Made by a program: the position numbers and the translations under genes
Assembly: GCA_947177005.1 (NCBI GenBank)
Contig: CAMWSZ010000100.1
Span: forward strand, 1-8,963
DNA length: 8,963 nt
Direction of reading: 5' to 3'
Source: an uncultured Clostridia bacterium
GTDB lineage: Bacteria; Bacillota; Clostridia; Oscillospirales; Oscillospiraceae
Part shown: piece by piece, positions 1-8,000 of the stretch
How positions within the stretch are numbered: position 1 is the first letter of the stretch
Layout of the letters: each line of letters opens with the position of its first letter
The notes under the pieces: generated by a model
Database searches by the model: none
The model's input: only the letters and a program-made list of their open reading frames with translations
Told to the model about the DNA's origin: nothing

Positions 1-8
1 TTTCCTGG

Positions 9-25
9 CTACATGAGTCCTTATT
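9..25 (-). repeat. 17-nt sequence shared with the hairpin at 4893-4909; likely first arm of the tRNA-Ala terminator
   Basis: On the minus strand AATAAGGACTCATGTAG begins two bases after the tRNA CCA. The identical 17 bases form one arm and part of the loop of the hairpin at 4865-4910. Directly after a tRNA, such a sequence would fit the first arm of an intrinsic terminator whose second arm lies left of the window, but that arm cannot be seen. Confidence 0.55.
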
Positions 26-27
26 CT

Positions 28-55
28 TGGTGGAGATAAGCGGGATCGAACCGCT
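28..55 (-). other. tRNA-Ala 3' fragment, probable distal attachment site (attR) of an integrated island
   Basis: Read on the minus strand, these 28 bases form a complete T-arm (stem AGCGG/CCGCT around the loop TTCGATC), the 3' acceptor strand TATCTCC, discriminator A and encoded CCA. The upstream half of a tRNA is missing: immediately 5' on the minus strand the sequence is unrelated A+T-rich DNA instead of a variable loop and anticodon arm. The T at acceptor position 70 would give the G3-U70 pair that marks tRNA-Ala, and the T-arm matches the usual Firmicute tRNA-Ala. Tyrosine recombinases commonly integrate at tRNA 3' ends, leaving an intact tRNA at one junction and a 3' copy at the other. 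By that logic this is the tRNA-less junction, with host DNA to the left, island to the right, and the intact tRNA plus integrase beyond the right edge. The isotype and the att role are inferences; the fragment itself is clear. Confidence 0.75.
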
Positions 56-182
56 ATGTTTTGCTTTAGTTTTACTGTTTAATTGCACATTTTTATCTTT
101 TTTCTAATTCTGTTTGGGATAAAAAACTCAATTTTGAACTTTTCCACCGCAAAAAAAGAGGAAAGATGTGCGATTTCGGTGG

Positions 183-202
183 GATTGCCAACTTTGGCAA
201 TC
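183..202. repeat. perfect inverted repeat (9-bp arms, 2-bp centre)
   Basis: The arms GATTGCCAA and TTGGCAATC are perfectly complementary around a central CT. As RNA it would fold as an 8-bp stem with an ACTT loop. The symmetry is also that of a dimeric-protein binding site. It lies only three bases from the hairpin at 206-238. No gene is close enough to assign an operator role, so its function is unknown. Confidence 0.6.
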
Positions 203-205
203 TAT

Positions 206-248
206 ACGCCGACATTGCACGGAGTGCGATGGAGGCGTGAAATTTTTT
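206..248 (+). terminator. strong plus-strand hairpin with a T-run, terminator-like
   Basis: Bases 206-220 pair with 224-238 around a GGA triloop. The outer helix is ACGCC/GGCGT. Next come two adjacent G-A/A-G mismatches (211/233 and 212/232) of the sheared tandem type, then CAT/ATG, a T-G wobble and GCAC/GTGC. A GAAA then a run of seven T follow on the plus strand, which fits an intrinsic terminator for rightward transcription. There is no plus-strand gene upstream in the window, so it may end transcripts entering from the host flank or be a structured element of the island end. Confidence 0.55.
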
Positions 249-301
249 TACTTCCGATAAAAGCATATGCGATTAAGCTTGGTTGCCTTTAGCAGCCAGA
301 C

Positions 302-345
302 CCGCCAGCATCGCATTTTATGCGGTGCTGGCGGCAAAATTTTTG
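302..345 (+). terminator. 15-bp GC-rich hairpin with an interrupted T-run
   Basis: Bases 302-316 pair with 320-334 around a TTT loop: CCGCCAGCA/TGCTGGCGG, one T-G wobble, then CGCAT/ATGCG. CAAAATTTTTG follows on the plus strand, so a rightward intrinsic terminator is plausible, although the T-run starts five bases after the stem. On the minus strand no T-run follows, so this is a poor terminator for the large gene to the right. The hairpin is unmistakable; its role is inferred. Confidence 0.6.
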
Positions 346-809
346 TATTCCACAAAATACAGAAGAGAGCATAATCGACTCGTCAGTGAAAATATGGTTG
401 CCTGCCTAATGGCGTATCTGGACTAATATTCTACCATCTCTGATTTGTTACAACACATCACATTTTCTTCAATCCCTCGGCATATTGAGCGAATTCCTTA
501 CGCAATTCACGCACCAGTGATCTGTTTGGAGCTACACCATAGACAAATATAAAATGGAGTTTGAGACTAAATTTTCTAATCACTGATAATAGACCGTTAA
601 AATTTGTTCTCGTTGAGGAGGCTTGTAAGATAGCCAACCGGTTCGAATGACATAACACGTCCAAATACGACAGTTGGATGTATATGGCTGAAATTGGTAG
701 GCTTTAGCCAAGTCTCTCAAGATGCCAGAATCACGCATGCCAGACTCTATCCATCTATTCCTTAAAAACCAGCCGGAAAGAACCCTGTTTCGATGACTGA
801 ATTTTCATA

Positions 810-3800
810 TTAATTTTTACTGTCAGGGGATTTTTTGTTCTCCAATTCTTCTATCTTTTTCTGAACATAAACCGTATAAATACTATCTTCACCCAACACT
901 GTTTTGTACACCGGATATGCTTTCTTATAAAAGGTAAGGGCTTCTAGTAATTGTCCGAGACTCTCTAACACAGCGGCCACATTGATATAGGAATCCGCTG
1001 TATCAAGATGGTGACTGCCTAGTAGCTTTTCTCGAATATCAAGTCCGGTTCGCATCCACTTGAGCGCAGTAAGATAATCTCCGCAACTATCAAAAATTGT
1101 CCCAATATTATTGTAGACTGTCGCTATATCAGGATGTTCCTCGCCTAATACCTTTTCATAGATTTTCAATGCTTTCTGATAGTTATCTAGCGCTTTATCA
1201 TATTCACCCAATTCACCATATACAGCAGCTATATTGTTGCAAACGGATGCTATATCAGGATGTTCCTCGCCTAATATTCTCTTCCGAATTGTTAGAACAC
1301 GTTGATATAACTCCATTGCCTGTATATGTTCCCCACGTGCATCAATTGCTGCTGCAACATTATTATAAGAAATGGCTGTATCTAGGTGTTCCTTCCCCAG
1401 AACCTTTTCGCGAATATTCAACGCTTTCTTATACAATTCGAGAGCTTTATCCTCATTCCCAATTGCATCATAAATTGTTGCAATACTGTTATAGGCCTCC
1501 GCAGTATTAGGGTGATCTTCTCCAAAATATTTTTTCCATATAACCAACGCGTTCTCATAATTTTTTAGAGCCAGATCATAACTGCCTTGATCTGCATATA
1601 CGGCAGCAATATTGCCATATATAGTTGCAGTATCTGGATGATCAGAACCAAGCACCTGCTCTCGAATATTCAAGGCAAGGTTATAGTACTTAAGCGCGGT
1701 GGAATAGTTTCCTATACTGTAATATCCTCCAGCAGCGTTGCAATAGACTGCTGCTGTATCTATATGATGCTGTCCGCACGTATTTTCATATATTGGAATA
1801 ATCTTATTGTAAATATTCAAGGCATCCACATAATTTCCAGATTTTAACTGGATGAAAGCAATGTTCATATAAGTTGTCAGTGTATCTGGATGTTCGGCAC
1901 CCAAAATTGCCTCGCGGATATTCAGCGTCATATGTTGCATTTCCAAAGCCTTGGTGAAATCACCGAGGCAGGTGTATATATACGCAATATTACTGTAACT
2001 GGTAGCAGTTAAAATGTGATTTTCTCCCACCTCCACTTTGCGAATTTCAAGCACCTTAGCGTGATTTTCCAGAGCCTCCCTATAACGTGCTAGGCGGCCA
2101 TATACAAAGGCTATGTTGTTATAAATATCAGCTGTTTCATTGTGCTTTTCCCCATATATCGACAAGCGGATATCCAATGCTTTCTGATAATATTCCAGTG
2201 CTTTATCAAACTGCCCTTGACAATCATATATCCCTGCGATATTGCTATATGCGGATGCCACTGTAGCGTGATCTACCCCCAACTCCTTACAAAAAATTTT
2301 TAGTGCCAATTCATACAGGTCCAACGCTTTTGTATAATTGCCAGCAGCCTCATATGCAGAAGCAAGATTATTATAAGAGACTGCTGTCATATAATGCGTT
2401 TCTCCCAATATCCTTTTCCGGATATCTAACGCATCCTGATTCCACTTGATAGCCTTCGAATATTGTCCCAGATAGTCATAGCCTCTTCCGCCAACACCAT
2501 ACAATAGCGCCAGAAGTTCTTGCTCACTCTCCTCTGTTAAAAGCACTTTGCTCATATTGGCAAAGGCTTCCACATGAGGTATATACAAAAGAAACTGTTC
2601 ATGGGACTCTACACTGCCGTATTTAAAAGAAAAACTGTTATATAATAGTTCCAGATCGTAGTGCATCCATTGCCTGTCCGGTTTTATTTTATTTCGGACA
2701 ACCTCCTGTACCAACCGATGGATGCTGATATGTTCGGAGTCTCCGGAAGTCAGGGAATATCGCCGAAGTTCTGTAACAATCCTGTTGGTTTGTAATATTG
2801 TAGATAAATTACTGCGGATAGGTTCTGGAAGTATCTCCCGCATCTCAGAAAACAACTTCACCGGAATTCGATCTGGGGCCAAATAGACGCATAGGCAGAA
2901 AAGTTGTTTGGCACCTTCTAAAGCGATTGTGTTGAAAGAAATTTCCCAAGTGGTCGTAACAGATTTGGCATAGTGTTCTGGTTTGTTATAACCATCTACG
3001 TCAATTTCAAAAGCTTCAAGGCCAGACTGTTCCAGCAATTCTAGGTATCTTGAAAAGCTGGTACGTGTAACCTGAATATATGCCGCAGCCTGTTCTAATG
3101 CCAATGGCAGGCATCCAAGCCGATTGCACAGTTCTTTTTTTAACGCTTCTCTGTCCTTTTCCAGATGTTTGCATCCTACGAGCCGTTTGTCTAAAAAATT
3201 AATTGCCTCCTCAAGTTCAAAAACTGATAAATCGATCTGTTGCGCAATCGCCATATTTGAATTTCGAGTAGTCACCAAAATATGCCCACAAATATTATTA
3301 TCGGGGATATAAGGAGAAATAGTATCCTCATTATCTAAATTATCAAAAATGAGAAGCCATTGGTCAGTATTTCTCAACCAATTTCTAATGGCCCAGCACA
3401 GCTCCTCCTCCTTAAAATCCTCCGGCAGTTCAATATGAAAAGTCTTAGAAAATTCCACAAAACCTGCATAGACTGTGGCCGTGCTGTCAGCATTTATTTC
3501 CCAAACTCCATTTTTATAATTTGCGCCGTACCGATAAGCAAACTCGCGTGCAAGTTGCGTTTTTCCAACGCCTCCCAGTCCTGAAATCGTTTGCTTTACA
3601 ATTACAGTGTGATTTTTTCTAAAGGCTACGGCAACCGCCTGCAACTGTTCTTCACGCCCAGTAAAATAAAAGTTCCGTTCAGGAAGATTATTTTCTTTGG
3701 GGATAATTCCTGCTGGGGGCGGCTTTAAATCATCCGGAAGCGACTCGGTTACTCTTCTCGTCAAAGCTTCCTCTGGTTGCCATTGTCCATGTTTTGAAAC

Positions 3801-4682
3801 AAAGCAGTGGGCACTTATGGAAACACCTCTATGTTTTACAATTTCACCCACAAAAAAGCTGGCTTCTGTCCCTCGTTGCTTTATCATACAACCAACGGAT
3901 AGACATGCAATGTCGTAATTTTTATCATATCTTGTTTCATGTATGTCTCCACAAAACCAGATTGCAGGAATTCCGCTATCCTTAAGTAAATTCTTTACAA
4001 TGTTTTGTTCTTCATACGCAAGATGTGACAGTGGATTATGTGCCAAAATAATCAGAGGTTTCCCTTCAGAGTGCTGCAAGGTCTTCTCAAAATCATTAGT
4101 ACCTATTAACAGATTATGTCTGTCCTTGTCTCTGCCACTTGCAATAGCAGTATTCAAGTATATGATATTATACTCGTCAAAGGACTGATATCGGTGTATC
4201 CACCCGCTTCTAAACTCTGACCAGATTTGATTATGTAGAAGCTCAGCACACTTTTCAAAAAAGCCAAATCGCCGACGCAAATAGTCCAGTGATGCCACAT
4301 TCTCCTTGATGTACCCTGTAAAACAACCGTCATCCGGATCATATTGCTTATAAATTTCATCTAATATTCTACAATTTTCCTCTTTATTGCATTCTCGATC
4401 AAGATCATGATTTCCTGGTACAATATGTATATGTTTTAAGTCTGTTACACCCACGCACTCTGCAATATCGCATAAAAAATTAACCGCATTTTGTGCAACC
4501 TCAAGTGGATTCTGACCAGCTTGCTTTGCTGCATGACGAAAGTCTCCTGTAAAAAATACCTCATCAATATCTTGTAGGCCCTTCTCTATCGTATATTTCT
4601 TAAATTTTGAGCGCAAATCGCGGGTTGCCCTTCCATCTCCTGCTGGGTTAAAGTGGATGTCAGATACATGTAGGAACTTCAT
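810..4682 (-). CDS. STAND-type defence protein: metallophosphoesterase, NB-ARC NTPase and TPR array
   Basis: This 1290-residue protein has three parts. Residues 1-295 are a calcineurin-like metallophosphoesterase with all expected metal-site motifs: D8-x-H10, G46-D47, G90-N91-H92-D93, H215 (AHNP) and G245-D246-I247-H248. Residues ~335-600 are an NB-ARC NTPase with Walker A G368-LGGV-GKT375, Walker B LLIFD447, the TTR473 sensor, GCLPLAL (523-529) and, further on, IHRLVQE (654-660) in the winged-helix/MHD-like position. Residues 725-1270 are 13 gapless 42-residue kinesin-light-chain-type TPRs. In STAND ATPases the C-terminal repeats sense a trigger, the NTPase oligomerises and the N-terminal effector is activated. 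An anti-phage role with the MPE as a nuclease or nucleotide phosphodiesterase is inferred. The ATG follows AGAGGAGGG by four bases and leads directly into the first MPE strand, so the start is secure. It is transcribed separately from the SIR2 gene upstream. No signal peptide or membrane segment is seen, so it is cytoplasmic. Domains are highly certain; the function is not. Confidence 0.93.
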   Translation of the reverse strand: MKFLHVSDIHFNPAGDGRATRDLRSKFKKYTIEKGLQDIDEVFFTGDFRHAAKQAGQNPLEVAQNAVNFLCDIAECVGVTDLKHIHIVPGNHDLDRECNKEENCRILDEIYKQYDPDDGCFTGYIKENVASLDYLRRRFGFFEKCAELLHNQIWSEFRSGWIHRYQSFDEYNIIYLNTAIASGRDKDRHNLLIGTNDFEKTLQHSEGKPLIILAHNPLSHLAYEEQNIVKNLLKDSGIPAIWFCGDIHETRYDKNYDIACLSVGCMIKQRGTEASFFVGEIVKHRGVSISAHCFVSKHGQWQPEEALTRRVTESLPDDLKPPPAGIIPKENNLPERNFYFTGREEQLQAVAVAFRKNHTVIVKQTISGLGGVGKTQLAREFAYRYGANYKNGVWEINADSTATVYAGFVEFSKTFHIELPEDFKEEELCWAIRNWLRNTDQWLLIFDNLDNEDTISPYIPDNNICGHILVTTRNSNMAIAQQIDLSVFELEEAINFLDKRLVGCKHLEKDREALKKELCNRLGCLPLALEQAAAYIQVTRTSFSRYLELLEQSGLEAFEIDVDGYNKPEHYAKSVTTTWEISFNTIALEGAKQLFCLCVYLAPDRIPVKLFSEMREILPEPIRSNLSTILQTNRIVTELRRYSLTSGDSEHISIHRLVQEVVRNKIKPDRQWMHYDLELLYNSFSFKYGSVESHEQFLLYIPHVEAFANMSKVLLTEESEQELLALLYGVGGRGYDYLGQYSKAIKWNQDALDIRKRILGETHYMTAVSYNNLASAYEAAGNYTKALDLYELALKIFCKELGVDHATVASAYSNIAGIYDCQGQFDKALEYYQKALDIRLSIYGEKHNETADIYNNIAFVYGRLARYREALENHAKVLEIRKVEVGENHILTATSYSNIAYIYTCLGDFTKALEMQHMTLNIREAILGAEHPDTLTTYMNIAFIQLKSGNYVDALNIYNKIIPIYENTCGQHHIDTAAVYCNAAGGYYSIGNYSTALKYYNLALNIREQVLGSDHPDTATIYGNIAAVYADQGSYDLALKNYENALVIWKKYFGEDHPNTAEAYNSIATIYDAIGNEDKALELYKKALNIREKVLGKEHLDTAISYNNVAAAIDARGEHIQAMELYQRVLTIRKRILGEEHPDIASVCNNIAAVYGELGEYDKALDNYQKALKIYEKVLGEEHPDIATVYNNIGTIFDSCGDYLTALKWMRTGLDIREKLLGSHHLDTADSYINVAAVLESLGQLLEALTFYKKAYPVYKTVLGEDSIYTVYVQKKIEELENKKSPDSKN
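873..2510 (-). repeat. thirteen tandem 126-bp units encoding 42-residue TPRs
   Basis: Residues 725-1270 divide into 13 consecutive units of exactly 42 residues with no insertion or deletion. Typical units follow a pattern like xxxYNNIAxVYxxxGxYxKALxxYxKALxIRxKVLGxEHPDT. Position-specific residues recur: Y4, N6, the GxY turn, AL, and the EHPDT cap. Units 10-13 look most alike. A 28-base stretch in two adjacent units (1123-1150 and 1249-1276) is identical, including synonymous positions, at exactly 126 bases apart. This suggests recent duplication or gene conversion. In STAND proteins such arrays usually form the ligand-sensing superhelix. Confidence 0.9.
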
Positions 4683-4686
4683 AATT

Positions 4687-4695
4687 CCCTCCTCT
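4687..4695 (-). promoter_or_regulatory. ribosome binding site of the MPE-NB-ARC-TPR gene
   Basis: AGAGGAGGG on the minus strand lies four bases before the ATG at 4682. It is a near-perfect anti-16S match and fixes the start codon. Confidence 0.85.
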
Positions 4696-4706
4696 TTTTA
4701 AATTTT

Positions 4707-4734
4707 ATAAGTCAACTTTGAGTTCCCCACTTAT
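4707..4734. promoter_or_regulatory. leader inverted repeat upstream of the MPE-NB-ARC-TPR gene
   Basis: ATAAGT (4707-4712) and ACTTAT (4729-4734) are perfectly complementary. Inside them AACT/AGTT forms a second short stem around TTG. The element lies between the predicted -10 box and the ribosome binding site, in the untranslated leader. It could be an operator or an RNA hairpin. The SIR2 gene also has an inverted repeat between its -10 box and ribosome binding site. Confidence 0.4.
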
Positions 4735-4744
4735 TGATATATTT

Positions 4745-4773
4745 AGTGTACCATATTCCATTTGTAAATTCAA
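4745..4773 (-). promoter_or_regulatory. predicted promoter of the MPE-NB-ARC-TPR gene
   Basis: On the minus strand TTGAAT (4768-4773) is followed after 17 bases by TACACT (4745-4750). TGG directly precedes the -10 box, giving an extended -10. This predicts a leader of about 55-60 bases. The sequence ATATGGTACACTA closely resembles ATATGGTATACTA upstream of the SIR2 gene. The match is by consensus only. Confidence 0.55.
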
Positions 4774-4864
4774 TTCCTTTAAAAAGCTGATTTGTAAAGC
4801 AAAGCAGTTTATTAGCGAGATAACCTACAGATCAAATATCCGCCCGTTCTCTTTTTCCTTCAAT

Positions 4865-4913
4865 AAATAAGGACTCATACATCCATTTGTGACTACATGA
4901 GTCCTTATTTTTT
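4865..4913. terminator. terminator-like hairpin sharing 17 nt with the host side of the attachment site
   Basis: AAATAAGGACTCAT (4865-4878) pairs perfectly with ATGAGTCCTTATTT (4897-4910) around an 18-base loop. Six T follow on the plus strand (4908-4913). On the minus strand the tail TTATTTATTG is weaker but could still serve the SIR2 gene, whose stop is about 100 bases upstream. Bases 4893-4909 are identical to 9-25 next to the tRNA fragment, a match too long to be chance in a window of this size. Confidence 0.6.
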
Positions 4914-5008
4914 ATATCTGCGCTATATTGACAATCGTTGCAGCACAATAGCTTTGAAACTAACTAATGTTATTAAAGCACGCTATTTCGAAATCTTTGC
5001 AGTTAAAT

Positions 5009-8000
5009 TTATTTACGTTGATGAAGTATATTGCGGATTTCGGCAAATTCATCCTGATTATCCATAATAGTCAACCAGCTTTTCAGAATCTCAGGACGCG
5101 CTCCATACATATTCGCATCACATAGCGTCTTCGCTAAAGCGGCTGCATTAACTCGTATGTTGCCTTTATCGCAAGCTGCTTCTACTGTGTCATCTGTTGT
5201 GATTCTGGTCTGCTGTACCAAACGAGATAGACCTGTAATCAACGGCTCCAACATATAATCTGAAATCAATTCGGGTCTGTATTCTACTGCAATCTTGACT
5301 GCTTGTAATGCTGAGATGAGCAATTGTGGAACTCCCCAAACGATTTGCTGAATCAAGAGATCTATACTTGAGCATATCACAGCGTCTCCTAATAGACTTA
5401 ATTCCGGATAACGAAGTCCTGCGGACAAAGTATTAAAGGCCCATTTAACGCATAGTTTATCCGTAAATTGGAAGCTGTTGGATAATTCTTTTGCCAAATC
5501 AAAATTTTTACCTAATTTCTGATTCCAAACATGGTATAGTCCACAGTGATGAACTTTTGCACTTTGGCATACTTCTAAAATATTTCGCATATACTCTAGA
5601 CTCGCATCGGATACGATCTGCTGGTCACATCTAGCAGTTAGCATCCACAGCATATGTGCAATTTCATACATCTCATTTTGGGAATTGCCTTGACCTCCCA
5701 TAAAGTAGGCCTTACCGTTGAGTTCGTCTGATAAAATGAGTAGATTATTAGAACATCCCTGCATTATGGCTAGGATTTGTGCTTCTTTAAATGCGTTAGG
5801 TGCTTGTTCTAGAAGAATTTTAACTTGATTATAAAGGCCCCGGCTACTGAGCGACCAAGATTTTCTCTCTCCGGAATTGAGAATCTCATTTGCTAAAATC
5901 TCCGCTAGATATTGTGGAACATCTATATTTTCTGGCGCTGGAAGATACAAACAAATCGTTTGGAGCCAGTCATCTGCATCAAAATGCTTTCCATCACTCC
6001 ATAATACATCGCGCAGTAAGAGCTTTTGTTTCCCCGTTAGAAGGCCGTGGCAGAAACAATATAGCAGACGATCTATTATTGGCTTTCTATTGGTACTGCT
6101 TTCATATTGAGTGAAAAGCAACTCGATGGCCGGTATGCTACACTTTGGTTCTTGATCTGTGTGGAGATATATAATAGGAATCAAGGCAATAGGGTCTGGA
6201 AAGTCACTTAGAAGTCTCTCGTTTTCAACAACCGAGAATGCGAGTAGTTTCTCAATCAACTCTTGCCTGTTTTCAGAAGGATAAGAAGCGATTAGTCGTT
6301 TAGCAAACAATTTTGTCTGCGGATAGCATAACTTTTTGTCTGAAGTATACAGATGCTCCAGTGCAGAAAGCATTTTATCTAAGATGAGGCGTGAGCATTT
6401 AGCACATAGCTCAGAAAGAATTACCGGCAGAACATCTGCTACAAGATATGCAAAGCTTTCCCGATAAAATTGACCGGCGGTAAGCATCTCTTTCTCCGTA
6501 GATAAAAGTGCATCAAGATAAAATGTGCCAATTTGATCTGCCTCTTCTTGGGTCCAACAGCTTAACACCCCGCGGGTGATAGCACGTTCTATCGCCTTGG
6601 GCGTGCCAGCGCGAACCAGTGTCAAAATACTCCAAAGCGGGTTATAACGAGCAATTCGCTCTGCTGCACCACAGGCTGCTTTTTTTCCACTGTGAACGCT
6701 GCTAATAGAAAATGGAACGCCAGTCTCCTCTCGAAACCGCAGAAATGAATATGCCCGAATAACTTCCATATCCGCCCCGAACGTGTGGCTTCTATGGACT
6801 TTGCCAAAATCGAATGAAGCTTGGTCTTGTTGTGTACAATATGGAGTCCATGGGGCCTCAAGGCGAACCGAAAAAGATACATCTTGTATTTCCCAATCCA
6901 CATGGTATTGATGGTGGACGGCCCGATGTTGGTTGTCAGCTATATTATTTTTAGATGCATGAAGTGGAAGTTCTAGTTTTCCAGAATGATCAAGTGCATC
7001 AGAAATATAACCTTGCAAAAACATCATTGCGCTTTCCAGAGAAAGAAGATTTAGATCTACTGTATTTTGATGCAAAAGACGCCTACGAATCTCTAAAATA
7101 GCAGGTTGTAAAAGAGAATGAGCCTCTTTTATTTCGCCAATTTCTGCCAGCAGCCCTGCTTTACGCAACACCCATATTGGCATATTGGTATCAACATTCC
7201 ATGTTTTTAACCGCTGCCTAAACTCCGTAATATGATATTGTGCCTGTGCGCCCTGACATCCTTCCCACCTAAGTTGATGGGTTTGCTCGGAGGTTAAATC
7301 TTTTCCGGTATTCTGAAGTTCATCGTATAATGCATTCCAATCATCCCACCGACCGCATTCGCGCAGGTTTCGTAATGGTGATAGCTGAATGGCATATTTG
7401 TAGAAAGAACTCTCCGGATGGCGTTCTAGAATTTTTTGATAACAGTTCAATTCATGAAAAGTGTTCGGAAGCAAAGTCTTTTCACGTAGCCAATCACACT
7501 CGTATAAGTAAATTAGTTCAGTCTCTGTAGGTGAGTTGTCTTCGCCTGAATATTCCGATAAAAGTGACATTGCCTTGCTAGTAACTATTCGTAATAACTC
7601 AAGCCGCCCTTCAGGGACAGTAAGCCAGCCGGGATAAGTACGATGAATCTCTTGAACAATATCTAACGCATCGCTAATAGGTACAGATTGTCCTGGTAGT
7701 ATCTCAAGGAGTGGTTTCAGATTCCACTTACCGGGAACTGCAATTTGCTGCTTTTCAAGAAGATAGTCCAGCGCTATTTCATATATTGCTGAGATTTCCT
7801 GCTCGTTCGACATCTGTGACAAATCGACGGGAATAATCTTTCTACGGGCAAGGAGCCGTTTTTCAGCCTCCGTCGGCGAATTGTGAAGTAGTAGGTAAAT
7901 GTTGGGTGTATTATCTGCCCCTAAATTATCACGAATCCACCCTATCCACTGTTCAAAATTAGGATCATTTCCTGAAAAACCGATGAGGCATAGGGTGTTT

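Larger units (their letters stand above)
56..809. other. gene-poor tail of the island between attR and the STAND gene
   Basis: I see no convincing gene in these 754 bases. A short reading frame at 83-292 (+) runs through the hairpin at 206-238 and has low-complexity hydrophobic content. A 68-codon frame at 458-664 (-) would need a TTG start and lacks a clear ribosome binding site. Its C-terminal part is plausible protein but matches nothing I recognise. Another minus-strand frame at about 600-780 ends at a stop close to the middle of the 458-664 frame. It has no good start, so the stretch could be decayed coding DNA. Bases 183-340 hold the hairpins listed separately. No minus-strand terminator with a good T-run is evident after the gene ending at 810. 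Confidence 0.5.
4683..5008. other. intergenic region between the two defence genes
   Basis: These 326 bases hold, from left to right, the ribosome binding site, leader repeat and promoter of the left gene, then a 14-bp hairpin (4865-4910), then about 95 bases of A+T-rich 3' flank of the SIR2 gene with nothing recognisable. There is no small gene. The hairpin and a separate promoter argue that the two large genes are independent transcription units and not one operon. Confidence 0.6.

Noticed and set aside
1..60. A complete tRNA gene at the left edge
   Set aside because: Only the T-arm and 3' acceptor strand are present. The next minus-strand bases upstream cannot form an anticodon or D-arm.
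83..292. 69-codon plus-strand reading frame beside the tRNA fragment
   Set aside because: It has low-complexity hydrophobic content, no ribosome binding site, and it runs through the terminator-like hairpin at 206-248.
631..650. GGTTCGAAT motif as a tRNA T-arm
   Set aside because: No flanking stems or acceptor sequences of a tRNA can be formed around it.
458..664. 68-codon minus-strand reading frame as an intact gene
   Set aside because: It needs a TTG start without a Shine-Dalgarno sequence and matches no family I recognise. It is kept only as a possible relic.
1097..1847. Plus-strand reading frames opposite the TPR region
   Set aside because: They are antisense to a clearly coding repeat array. 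Their repetitive protein sequence simply mirrors the 126-bp units.
873..2510. Regularly spaced repeats as a CRISPR array
   Set aside because: The 126-bp period lies in frame within one gene and encodes degenerate TPRs. There are no identical repeats with unique spacers.
3798..4682. The phosphoesterase as a housekeeping SbcD/Mre11 nuclease subunit
   Set aside because: The domain is fused to NB-ARC and TPRs, and no SbcC/Rad50 partner is adjacent.
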